Positions 1 to 7,201 of a stretch of 9,607 bases of DNA are shown piece by piece; positions within the stretch are counted from its first letter, which is position 1, and each line of letters starts with the position of its first letter. Source of the DNA: Clostridia bacterium (GTDB lineage Bacteria; Bacillota_A; Clostridia; Oscillospirales; CAG-272); contig JAGBRZ010000211.1 in assembly GCA_017632155.1 (NCBI GenBank), positions 1 to 9,607 on the forward strand, read 5' to 3'. The translations under genes were made by a program, and so were the position numbers. The notes beneath the pieces are model-generated. The model had not been told where the DNA came from. It saw nothing but the letters and a program-made list of their open reading frames with translations, and made no database searches.

Positions 1-384
1 AAGATCGAGAGCGACTACGATTCCGCGCTCGTTTCGGAGGACGGCAAGATCGGACTTATGCAGCTCACCCGCGCGGAATACGATATTCTTTCAGCCGAGA
101 TCGGCAAAAAAGTCGATTCGGGTTTGCTTTTTGAGCCACAGACAAATATCGAGATTGGCACGTATAAGATCGCAAAGCTTTTTGAAAAATATCAGAATTG
201 GCGCGCAGTTTACGCCGCACTTTACGCGGGCGAGAGGTCGGTCGACGGCTGGCTTGCGAACAAGGAAAATCTCGATGAAGAAGGAAATCTTCTGACAATT
301 CCCGACCGCGACACCGAGAAATACGTCAAAAAATTTGAAAAAACGGTTGAGATATTCCGAGAATTATATGAATCTGCAAATTAA
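1..384 (+). CDS. Lytic transglycosylase, Slt/GH23-type catalytic domain (5' partial)
   Basis: The frame is open from base 1 and ends at TAA 382-384, leaving 127 residues of the C-terminal part. Enzymes of this family cleave the MurNAc-GlcNAc bond of peptidoglycan outside the membrane, forming 1,6-anhydro ends. Seen here: KIES at residues 1-4, where E3 fits the catalytic glutamate of the family motif ES.f...A.S; GLMQLT at 18-23, the hallmark GLMQ block; EPQTNIEIGT at about 45-54, matching the P..NI..G block; ALYAGERSVDGWL at 73-85, in place of the usual AYNAG...V..WL; and PDRDTEKYVKK near 101-111, matching the closing P.ET..YV block. The catalytic core therefore sits at the very start of the window, and the signal peptide or membrane anchor lies upstream and is not visible. 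The gene is followed after 17 bases by the aminopeptidase and is probably co-transcribed with it. The family call is secure; the subfamily is not. Confidence 0.9.
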   Translation, partial: KIESDYDSALVSEDGKIGLMQLTRAEYDILSAEIGKKVDSGLLFEPQTNIEIGTYKIAKLFEKYQNWRAVYAALYAGERSVDGWLANKENLDEEGNLLTIPDRDTEKYVKKFEKTVEIFRELYESAN

Positions 385-401
385 GAAAGGAAAATAAAAC
401 A

Positions 402-1802
402 ATGAGCGAAATCAAAACTCCCGCTGAAGCCGCACGCGAGCTTCTTTACAAGAAAAAGAGCGTTTACGAACGCCGCGACGAGGCTGCCATCGAGGCGGCT
501 TACGATTATGCAGTAGGCTACGCAAAATACCTCGACGATGCAAAGACCGAGCGCGAGGCTGTATGGGCATCCATCAAGCTCGCAGAGGCAGAGGGATTTG
601 TTCCCTACGCATTCGGCGACGAGATCACCGTCGGCGGCAAGTACTATTACAACAACAGAGGCAAGAACCTCTTCCTCTTCTCCGTCGGCGAGGAAGCTCT
701 CACCGAGGGTATCCGCATCTCCGCGGCTCATATCGACTCCCCCCGCATCGACCTCAAGCAGGTTCCCCTCTATGAGGACAGCGGAATGGCATTCCTCAAG
801 ACTCACTACTACGGCAGTATCAGAAAGTACCAGTGGGTAGCAACTCCCCTCGCGCTCCACGGCGTAGTCATCAAGGCTGACGGCGAGAGCGTTTGGGTAT
901 CCATCGGCGAGGATCCCACCGATCCCGTTCTCTACATCAACGATCTTCTCCCCCACCTCGGTCACCAGGACGACCGCAAGCCTCTCGGCGAAGCTATCCC
1001 CGGCGAAAAGCTCAATCTTCTCGTCGGCAGCCGTCCTCTTGTAAACGAGGCTGACGGAATCAAGCTCAACGTCCTCCGTATTCTCAACGAAAAGTACGGC
1101 ATCTGCGAAGAAGATTTCCTTTCCGCAGAGCTTTCCGCAGTTCCCGTTGGCAACGCACGTGACGTAGGCCTTGACCGCTCCATGATCTGCGCTTACGGCC
1201 ACGATGACCGCGTTTGCGCTTACCCCGCAATGACCGCTATGTTCGAGGCACTCAAGATGGGCACTCCCCACACCATGATGTGCATCCTTGCTGACAAGGA
1301 AGAAACCGGAAGCGACGGAAACTCCGGCATGCAGTGCGATCTCATCCTCGACCTCATCGATGCTATCGCAGAATCACAGAAGGCTTCTCCCGCGGCAGTT
1401 CGCGCAGCATCCATCTGCCTCTCCGCAGACGTTTCCGCAGCATTCGATCCCAACTTCGGCGAAGCATTCGAGAAGCGCAATTCCTCCCTTATGTCTTGCG
1501 GCGTAGTGCTTACCAAGTACACAGGCTCTCGCGGCAAGGGCGGAACAAACGATGCTTCTGCTGAATTCATTGGCAGACTCCGCGCTATGATGGCGAAGGA
1601 CGACGTTGTATGGCAGGCAGGCGAGCTCGGTAAGGTTGATTTCGGCGGCGGCGGAACCGTTGCAAAGTTCATCTCGAAGCACAATATCGAGGTCGTTGAC
1701 CTTGGCGTTCCCGTAATCGCTATGCACGCACCCTATGAGGTCATCTCGAAGGTCGACCTCTATGAGGCACACCGCGGCTTCTCGGCATTCAACCGCTATT
1801 AA
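402..1802 (+). CDS. M18-family zinc aminopeptidase (aspartyl aminopeptidase-like)
   Basis: This 466-residue protein matches the M18 family in length and motif order. Family members are cytosolic dinuclear-zinc (or cobalt) exopeptidases that remove N-terminal residues, often acidic ones, from peptides. Metal-site residues seen: H110 in AAHIDSPR, D269 in GHDDRVCAYPAM, the pair E300/E301 in DKEETGSDGNSG (general base and ligand), D343 in SADVSAAFDPNF, and H442 in IAMHAPYE. These line up in order with the five-ligand set of eukaryotic aspartyl aminopeptidase. No signal peptide is present, so it is cytoplasmic. The ATG is preceded by AGAAAGG at 384-390, about 11 bases upstream. Codon choice differs from the neighbours, with a strong preference for CTC, ATC, TTC, TCC, CCC and GCA, as in highly expressed genes. 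prfA begins four bases after the stop and in the same frame. Substrate preference cannot be read from the sequence. Confidence 0.93.
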   Translation: MSEIKTPAEAARELLYKKKSVYERRDEAAIEAAYDYAVGYAKYLDDAKTEREAVWASIKLAEAEGFVPYAFGDEITVGGKYYYNNRGKNLFLFSVGEEALTEGIRISAAHIDSPRIDLKQVPLYEDSGMAFLKTHYYGSIRKYQWVATPLALHGVVIKADGESVWVSIGEDPTDPVLYINDLLPHLGHQDDRKPLGEAIPGEKLNLLVGSRPLVNEADGIKLNVLRILNEKYGICEEDFLSAELSAVPVGNARDVGLDRSMICAYGHDDRVCAYPAMTAMFEALKMGTPHTMMCILADKEETGSDGNSGMQCDLILDLIDAIAESQKASPAAVRAASICLSADVSAAFDPNFGEAFEKRNSSLMSCGVVLTKYTGSRGKGGTNDASAEFIGRLRAMMAKDDVVWQAGELGKVDFGGGGTVAKFISKHNIEVVDLGVPVIAMHAPYEVISKVDLYEAHRGFSAFNRY

Positions 1803-1805
1803 GAT

Positions 1806-2876
1806 ATGCTCGAGCGACTCGCCAAACTGAACGATAAGTATTCCGATATTTCCGCATCCCTCGAGGATCCCGCGGTGATCTCGGATATTGAAACCTATAC
1901 AAAATTACTCAAAGAGTATAAAAATCTCACCCCCATCATCGAGGAATACCGCCGCTATCTTGCGGCGGTGGACTCCGAGGGTGAGGCAAGAGCAATCCTT
2001 GACGACAGCTCTGCCTCCGAGCTCCACGAGCTTGCGCAGGAGGAATTCGTTGAGGCAAAGGCAACGATCGAGGATTCAATCGGAAAGCTGAAGATCCTTC
2101 TTCTTCCCCGCGACCCGAATGACGATAAGAACGTCATCGTCGAGATCCGCGCGGGTACGGGAGGCGACGAGGCTGCGCTTTTTGCCGCCGTGCTTTTCAG
2201 AATGTACTCGATGTACTGCGACAACTGCGGCTTCAAGATCTCGGTTGCAAACGCGAACGAGACCGACCGCGGCGGCTTCAAGGAGATAACCTTCTCTATC
2301 GAGGGTGACGGCGCATACTCGCGCTTCAAATTCGAATCGGGAGTCCACCGCGTTCAGCGCGTGCCCGAGACCGAATCTCAGGGACGTATTCATACCTCTG
2401 CGGCAACGGTTGCCGTTCTACCCGAAGCGGACGCAGTAGAAATTGAAATTCTCCCCGCAGATCTTATTTTTGAATCCTGCAAATCTAGCGGCGCGGGCGG
2501 TCAGCATATCAACAAGACCGAATCTGCAGTCCGTTTGACTCACAAGCCCACGGGTATCGTCATTGAGTGCCAGCAGGAGCGCTCACAGTTCCAGAACAAG
2601 GATAAGGCTCTCGCTATGCTTCGCGCAAAGCTTTACGACATCAAACGCACCGAGCAGGAAAACGCCATTGCGGGCGCGCGCCGCTCGATGGTCGGAAGCG
2701 GTGACAGAAGCGAGAAGATACGAACCTACAACTACCCGCAGAACCGCGTCACCGATCACAGAATCGGCTTGACGCTTCACAGCCTTGACACATACGTCAA
2801 CGGCAACATCGGCGAGATGATCGACGCTTTGATCGCCGCCGACACCGCGGAAAGACTTCGCGGTGAAAATCAATAA
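1806..2876 (+). CDS. prfA: Peptide chain release factor 1 (RF1)
   Basis: RF1 recognises UAA and UAG in the ribosomal A site and triggers hydrolysis of peptidyl-tRNA. The 356-residue length is usual for the family. Seen: the N-terminal helical domain (about 1-100), an RAGTGGDEAALFA block at 115-127, the RF1-type stop-recognition tripeptide PET at 187-189 in VQRVPETESQGRIHTS (PxT marks RF1, SPF would mark RF2), and the universal GGQ at 231-233 in SSGAGGQHINKTESAVR, whose glutamine Q233 is the residue methylated by PrmC. The C-terminal motif RTYNYPQNRVTDHRIG at 306-321 is also typical. The start ATG lies four bases after the aminopeptidase stop, in the same frame, with no Shine-Dalgarno-like sequence upstream, so translation probably depends on reinitiation or coupling. 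prmC, often adjacent to prfA in Firmicutes, is not here; the next gene is the Sua5-type gene, another common neighbour. Confidence 0.97.
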   Translation: MLERLAKLNDKYSDISASLEDPAVISDIETYTKLLKEYKNLTPIIEEYRRYLAAVDSEGEARAILDDSSASELHELAQEEFVEAKATIEDSIGKLKILLLPRDPNDDKNVIVEIRAGTGGDEAALFAAVLFRMYSMYCDNCGFKISVANANETDRGGFKEITFSIEGDGAYSRFKFESGVHRVQRVPETESQGRIHTSAATVAVLPEADAVEIEILPADLIFESCKSSGAGGQHINKTESAVRLTHKPTGIVIECQQERSQFQNKDKALAMLRAKLYDIKRTEQENAIAGARRSMVGSGDRSEKIRTYNYPQNRVTDHRIGLTLHSLDTYVNGNIGEMIDALIAADTAERLRGENQ

Positions 2877-2883
2877 ACATTTT

Positions 2884-2889
2884 AGGAAG
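2884..2889 (+). promoter_or_regulatory. Ribosome binding site deciding the Sua5/TsaC start
   Basis: AGGAAG lies six bases before ATG 2896. This favours ATG 2896 over an in-frame GTG at 2863, which would overlap the end of prfA, has no such site, and would add eleven residues that do not resemble the family N-terminus. Confidence 0.7.
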
Positions 2890-2895
2890 TTCTTT

Positions 2896-3939
2896 ATGAA
2901 AACGATACTGATCAAGGTAGACCCCGAAAATCCGAGCGTTGAAGCTCTTGCCCCCGCCGCAGAAATACTGAAAAACGGCGGCACGGTCGTTTTTCCCACC
3001 GAAACCGTTTACGGTCTCGGCGGTGATGCGACTCACAGCGAAAGTGCGGAGAAAATATACGCCGCAAAGGGCAGACCCTCGGATAACCCTCTCATCATTC
3101 ATATTTCCGACCCCGACGAGGTCGAGCCTTATGCGGTAACAAGCAAGCTCTGGTACCGCCTTGCGCGTCATTTTATGCCGGGTCCCTTGACTGTTATCCT
3201 TCCGAAAAAGGACACGATCCCAAATACGGTCACGGGCGGACTTGACAGCGTCGCTGTGCGCTGTCCCGCCCATCCCGTTGCGCTGAAGCTCCTTGAGCTT
3301 ACGGGACTTCCCGTTGCCGCACCCTCGGCAAATATTTCGGGCAAGCCCTCCCCCACATGCGCCCGACACGTTATCGAGGACCTTGACGGCAGAGTCGATT
3401 GCATCATCGACGGCGGCGAATGCACCTTCGGTGTCGAATCCACCATCGTCAAGATCACGGGTGAGGATTCACTCGTCCTTCTCCGCCCCGGTGCAGTCAC
3501 ATACGATGCGCTATGCTGCGTTTGCTCCGACGTTACGGTTTCGGACAACGTGATGAACAAATTAAAGGAAAACGAACGCCCCATCTGCCCCGGCTCAAAA
3601 TATCGCCACTATGCCCCCGACAAGCCGCTGACTTTGGTTGGCGGTGACGATGCGGCTCGAATTGCCTTCTTTGCGAAAATGCAAAAGGAAGGTGCGGTCA
3701 TTATTTGTTATGACGAGCAGGCAGAACATCTCCCCGCCGATCGGGTTATCACCATCGGCAAAAAAGACGACCTTGAGGAGCAAGGTCATCGCCTTTTCGC
3801 CGCTTTGCGCGAATGCAATTCTCTCGAAGGAAAATGCGTTTATGCAAACCTTCCTTCAACGGACGGCTTCGGTCTTGCGCTTTACAACCGCCTTATCCGC
3901 GCGGCGGCGCACACCGTTGTTTATCCCGATGAACTTTGA
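2896..3939 (+). CDS. L-threonylcarbamoyladenylate synthase, Sua5 type
   Basis: The enzyme makes threonylcarbamoyl-AMP from threonine, bicarbonate and ATP, the first step of the t6A37 modification of ANN-decoding tRNAs in the cytoplasm; the TsaB/TsaD/TsaE machinery then transfers the group. From ATG 2896 the protein has 347 residues, the two-domain Sua5 length rather than the short (about 190) TsaC form. Seen: FPTETVYGLGGDA at 33-45, the YrdC-domain signature; KGRPSDNPLIIHI at 58-70, the basic nucleotide-binding segment; PGPLTVIL at 95-102; APSANISGKPSPT at 142-154; ESTIV at 181-185; RPGAV at 197-201; then the Sua5 linker motif CPGSKYRHYAP at 231-241, followed by a Rossmann-like C-terminal domain. 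The gene follows prfA after 19 bases, an arrangement common in Firmicutes (prfA-prmC-sua5), though prmC is absent here. Possible names are tsaC, sua5 or ywlC; the function is well supported. Confidence 0.95.
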   Translation: MKTILIKVDPENPSVEALAPAAEILKNGGTVVFPTETVYGLGGDATHSESAEKIYAAKGRPSDNPLIIHISDPDEVEPYAVTSKLWYRLARHFMPGPLTVILPKKDTIPNTVTGGLDSVAVRCPAHPVALKLLELTGLPVAAPSANISGKPSPTCARHVIEDLDGRVDCIIDGGECTFGVESTIVKITGEDSLVLLRPGAVTYDALCCVCSDVTVSDNVMNKLKENERPICPGSKYRHYAPDKPLTLVGGDDAARIAFFAKMQKEGAVIICYDEQAEHLPADRVITIGKKDDLEEQGHRLFAALRECNSLEGKCVYANLPSTDGFGLALYNRLIRAAAHTVVYPDEL

Positions 3940-3946
3940 ATATAAT
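3917..3946 (+). promoter_or_regulatory. Possible sigma-A promoter for the topoisomerase gene
   Basis: A perfect TATAAT (3941-3946) lies in the 34-base AT-rich gap before the ParC-like gene. TTGTTT (3917-3922) sits 18 bases upstream and matches TTGACA at only three of six positions. The -10 box directly follows the Sua5 stop codon. This would give the last three genes their own transcription in addition to readthrough from upstream. The -35 is weak, so this remains tentative. Confidence 0.4.
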
Positions 3947-3973
3947 TCCATTAATATAAATTTGAGGTAACAC

Positions 3974-6211
3974 ATGGCAAGAAAGAAAAAAGCGGAAGCG
4001 GTCGAGATTCTTCCTCCCGCACCCGCCACGGATCAGCCTATAACAGAAACAATAGAAAAGAACTATATGCCCTACGTTATGAGCGTTATCGTGTCGCGTG
4101 CGATCCCCGAGATCGACGGCTTCAAGCCCTCGCACAGAAAACTGCTCTATACGATGTATAAAATGGGTCTGCTTTCGGGCGGAAGGATCAAGAGTGCGAA
4201 CGTCGTCGGACAGACGATGCGCCTCAACCCGCACGGTGATGCCGCGATCTATGACACACTTGTCCGTCTGACCCGCGGAAATGCCGCACTTCTCCACCCC
4301 TTCATCGACTCAAAGGGTGCGTTTGGTAAGCAATACAGCTCAAATATGGCTCCCTCGGCTTCGCGTTATACCGAGGTACGTCTTGAAAAATTCGCGACCG
4401 AGCTTTTTGTCGGCATCGACAAGAACGCCGTCGATATGATCGATAACTACGACAGCACAACAAAGGAGCCCGCACTTCTCCCCACCACCTTCCCGAACAT
4501 CCTCGTCACACCCAATATGGGTATAGCTGTCGGTATGGCATCAAGGATCTGCTCCTTCAACCTTGAAGAGGTCTGCGACGCGACCATCGCGCTTCTTCGT
4601 TCGCCCAAGATGACCGTCGACGAGCTTCTTGACATTATGCCCGCGCCCGACTTCCCCGGCGGCGGCGAGATCATTTACGATCGCGAAACGATGAGAAAGG
4701 TCTACGAGACCGGCGAAGGTCCCGTCAAGATCCGTGCGAAATACCGCTACGACAAGGAAGCGAACTGCATCGACATTCTCGAGATCCCCTATTCGACCTC
4801 GATTGAGATCATTATGAAGAAGATCGCGGATATGATGAAGGCGGGGCAGCTCCGTGACGTTGTCGACTTCCGCGATGAGATCGACATTTCGGGTTTCAAG
4901 CTCACGCTCGATCTGCGCCGCGGTGCCGACCCCGATGCGCTAATGCTCAAGCTCTTCAAGACCACCGCGCTCGAGGACAATTTCTCCTGCAACTTCAACG
5001 TGATCATCAATTCGACGCCTATGACTCTCGGTGTTCTGCCGCTTCTGCGCGAGTGGATCACCTTCCGCAAAGCCTGCCTTTCGCGTGAGCTGACCTTTGA
5101 GCTCGAAAAGAAGAAGGACAAGCTCCATCTTCTACTCGGTCTTGGCAAGATCCTTCTCGACATCGACAAGGCGATCAAGATCATCCGCAACACGCAAAAG
5201 GAATCCGAGGTCATCAAAAACCTCTGCACGGGCTTCTCCATTGACGAACGTCAGGCAGAGTACATCGCCGAGATCAAGCTTCGTTACCTCAACCGCGAAT
5301 ATCTCATCAACCGCATAAATGAGATCGACTCTCTCCGCAAAGAGATCGAGGAGCTCGAGGCTACTCTTGCCGACGAGATCAAGCTGAAGCGCCTCATCGC
5401 AAAGCAGCTCGGCGAGATCAAGAAAAAGTACGCACAGCCCCGCCGCTCGACCATTACAAGTGCCGAAAACATCGAGATCTACCGCCCCGAGGAGCACGTG
5501 GAGAACTACCCCGCGCATTTCTTCCTCACCGCGGACGGCTACTTCAAGAAGATCACGGACAAATCACTGCGAGGCAACGACGAGCAGAGATTCAAGGAGG
5601 GCGACCGCCTGATTGCCGAATTCGATGGTGAAAATATCACCGAGCTTGCGGTTTTCACCAACAAAGCACAGCTTTACCGCTTCAAGGCATCCGATATTAA
5701 TCCTTGCAAGGCAAGTGAAATGGGCGAATTCCTGCCCGCCAAGCTGAAATTCGATGACGGCGAAAAGCCTATCTACATCCGTTTTGACAAGGACTGGGAC
5801 GACAAGAGAAATATGGTCTTCGTCTTTGAAAACGGAAAGGGCGTCAAGATTCCCCTTTCGGCTTATGCCGTCAAGGGCACGCGCCGCAAGATGACGGGAG
5901 CATACTCTTCCGCATCGCCCATCGTTGGTATCTTCGAGGAATACAAGACTCCCTTCGAGCTCCTTATAATCTCAAGTGCCGACCGTGCCATCGTTATTTC
6001 AACCAATCTTTTTCCTCTCAAGACAACAAGATCGGCGGCGGGCTCGCAGCTTCTGCTTCTCAAGAAGGGCGCGCACGTTGCCACGGTGCTTAAAGATTTC
6101 GGGGATAAATTTGAATCCACCAAGGGTTACAAAAAGACAAAGATTCCCGCAACACCCGTTCTTCTTGTCGAAAAGGACATCGATAAGATGCAGTTGAAAC
6201 TCGATATCTGA
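3974..6211 (+). CDS. Type IIA DNA topoisomerase subunit A (ParC/GyrA-like)
   Basis: This is the DNA-cleaving subunit of a type IIA topoisomerase; paired with a ParE/GyrB ATPase it passes one duplex through another to relax, decatenate or supercoil DNA. At 745 residues it is close to E. coli ParC (752) and shorter than GyrA. Seen: YMPYVMSVIVSRAIPEIDGFK starts near residue 31 (written here as the YMPYVMS...SRAIPE block); the winged-helix segment with NPHGDAAIYDT at 85-95; the Arg-Tyr active site R131-Y132 in SASRYTEVRL, where Y132 forms the DNA phosphotyrosine; the GIAVGMAS segment at 183-190 with the intercalating isoleucine I184; coiled-coil region about 365-490; and a C-terminal beta-pinwheel region from about 500. 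No GyrA-box (QRRGGKG) is seen in the C-terminal part, which argues for topoisomerase IV-like function. Residue 90, the quinolone-contact position, is alanine. GAGG at 3964-3967 lies six bases before the ATG. No parE or gyrB lies in the window. ParC versus a divergent GyrA-like paralogue cannot be settled here. Confidence 0.92.
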   Translation: MARKKKAEAVEILPPAPATDQPITETIEKNYMPYVMSVIVSRAIPEIDGFKPSHRKLLYTMYKMGLLSGGRIKSANVVGQTMRLNPHGDAAIYDTLVRLTRGNAALLHPFIDSKGAFGKQYSSNMAPSASRYTEVRLEKFATELFVGIDKNAVDMIDNYDSTTKEPALLPTTFPNILVTPNMGIAVGMASRICSFNLEEVCDATIALLRSPKMTVDELLDIMPAPDFPGGGEIIYDRETMRKVYETGEGPVKIRAKYRYDKEANCIDILEIPYSTSIEIIMKKIADMMKAGQLRDVVDFRDEIDISGFKLTLDLRRGADPDALMLKLFKTTALEDNFSCNFNVIINSTPMTLGVLPLLREWITFRKACLSRELTFELEKKKDKLHLLLGLGKILLDIDKAIKIIRNTQKESEVIKNLCTGFSIDERQAEYIAEIKLRYLNREYLINRINEIDSLRKEIEELEATLADEIKLKRLIAKQLGEIKKKYAQPRRSTITSAENIEIYRPEEHVENYPAHFFLTADGYFKKITDKSLRGNDEQRFKEGDRLIAEFDGENITELAVFTNKAQLYRFKASDINPCKASEMGEFLPAKLKFDDGEKPIYIRFDKDWDDKRNMVFVFENGKGVKIPLSAYAVKGTRRKMTGAYSSASPIVGIFEEYKTPFELLIISSADRAIVISTNLFPLKTTRSAAGSQLLLLKKGAHVATVLKDFGDKFESTKGYKKTKIPATPVLLVEKDIDKMQLKLDI

Positions 6212-6232
6212 TACCCCTTTTGAGGTTTTAAT

Positions 6233-7201
6233 ATGAAATTTAAAAACAATATCAAAAGAGGAGCGATCCTCATACTCGCGCTGATCTTGGCGTCGGCATC
6301 CTCCTTTGCGGTATATGCCGCCGTCAACTACAACAGCGCAAACGACCCCGTCGTTTCCTTTTCGGGAATGGTGTCATACGTCAACGACATTCTTGCCGGC
6401 ATAAGATCAAGCATCAAGGATCTTGAGTTACGTATCACCCTTCTCGAGGCGGGCGGCTTTACCCCGGGCGCATCCACGGGCGGAATGGTAAACAGCGGAA
6501 TGCTCACGGATCTTCTTGACCGCATAGAAGCACTTGAAAGCAGAGTGAGTGATCTTGAAAGCGACAACTCCTCTCTCCGAACAGAGCTTGCAAACACCAA
6601 AAACGAGCTTCGTTCGCTGATAGACGAGCTGACAGCGGAGCTGAATACGCTTGAAAACTCAATCTCCGAGCTTTCAACATCGATCACCAATCTCAAAAGC
6701 GACGTAAAGACAGCGAAGAACGATCTTTCAACACTCAGCAAGAACTTCAAGCAGATCTCGGACATCTCCACAAAGCTTGAAACTGTCACATACAAGGTCA
6801 ATAATCTGACATCGAAAACGGGCGACATCACCGTGCTCAAGAATCAGGTTGCCGAGCTTCAGACCGAACTTGACAACATTTTTGCCGAGCTTGGCAAGGT
6901 CTATGACACCGTTTTCGTGCCCTACGGCGCAACCATCTACGCCAAGGATGTAAATGACGTGGTGATTCTCATTCTCCGCACGGGCTCTGCGGTTGCGGTG
7001 TCGCCATATACTCAGGTTGGCACCATTCAGGGGCTCAATGACACGACAAACGGCACCGATATTTGCAACGGCGAGGCAATTCCCCTTTACCACAGCATTA
7101 TGATCCCGCGCGGCGGTGATGACGGCAGAGGCGTGAAGGTAACGTCACTTGACGGTGCATACTTCCTGTTGGGAGGTGACTACACGATTGTCGAACCGTA
7201 A
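6233..7201 (+). CDS. Exported coiled-coil protein of unknown function
   Basis: I do not recognise a named family. The 322-residue protein starts with a basic stretch (MKFKNNIKRG) and a hydrophobic segment at about 11-30 (AILILALILASASSFAVYAA), with an AYA-like cleavage region (VYAA), so it is either secreted or held by an uncleaved signal anchor. Residues 58-72 carry a first short heptad segment; a Gly/Ser/Thr-rich linker follows at 74-90. Residues about 91-225 form a long coiled coil with regular Leu/Ile spacing and Ser, Thr, Asn, Lys and Glu in surface positions. Residues 226-322 form a small globular, beta-rich domain (FVPYGATIYA, ILRTGSAVAVSPY, ending in GGDYTIVEP). The ATG has GAGG at 6222-6225, seven bases upstream. 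It follows the topoisomerase gene after 21 bases, and its last 14 bases overlap the SpoIID-like gene, whose ribosome binding site lies inside it. An envelope scaffold or partner of that enzyme is a reasonable inference, not a demonstrated role. Confidence 0.85.
   Translation: MKFKNNIKRGAILILALILASASSFAVYAAVNYNSANDPVVSFSGMVSYVNDILAGIRSSIKDLELRITLLEAGGFTPGASTGGMVNSGMLTDLLDRIEALESRVSDLESDNSSLRTELANTKNELRSLIDELTAELNTLENSISELSTSITNLKSDVKTAKNDLSTLSKNFKQISDISTKLETVTYKVNNLTSKTGDITVLKNQVAELQTELDNIFAELGKVYDTVFVPYGATIYAKDVNDVVILILRTGSAVAVSPYTQVGTIQGLNDTTNGTDICNGEAIPLYHSIMIPRGGDDGRGVKVTSLDGAYFLLGGDYTIVEP
7171..7179 (+). promoter_or_regulatory. Strong ribosome binding site deciding a TTG start
   Basis: GGGAGGTGA lies eight bases upstream of TTG 7188, within the end of the coiled-coil gene. 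It is near-perfectly complementary to the 16S rRNA tail and is the strongest such site in the window. It selects TTG 7188 over the in-frame ATG 7149 and GTG 7209. Confidence 0.8.

Noticed and set aside
347..370. TTGAGA near TATATG before the aminopeptidase
   Set aside because: The spacing of 12 bases is too short for a sigma-A promoter, and the sequence lies within the transglycosylase coding region.
381..1271. Minus-strand frame of 296 codons opposite the aminopeptidase
   Set aside because: It lies fully antisense to a well-supported M18 enzyme, and its openness is explained by codon bias (few sense codons giving reverse stops). It shows no domain and no ribosome binding site.
2863..2895. 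GTG start 33 bases upstream for the Sua5-type gene
   Set aside because: It overlaps prfA and has no ribosome binding site; ATG 2896 has AGGAAG at ideal spacing and gives the family N-terminus.
7149..7187. ATG 7149 as start of the SpoIID-like protein
   Set aside because: It has no binding site and would overlap the coiled-coil gene by 53 bases. TTG 7188 has GGGAGGTGA upstream and begins a compact signal peptide.
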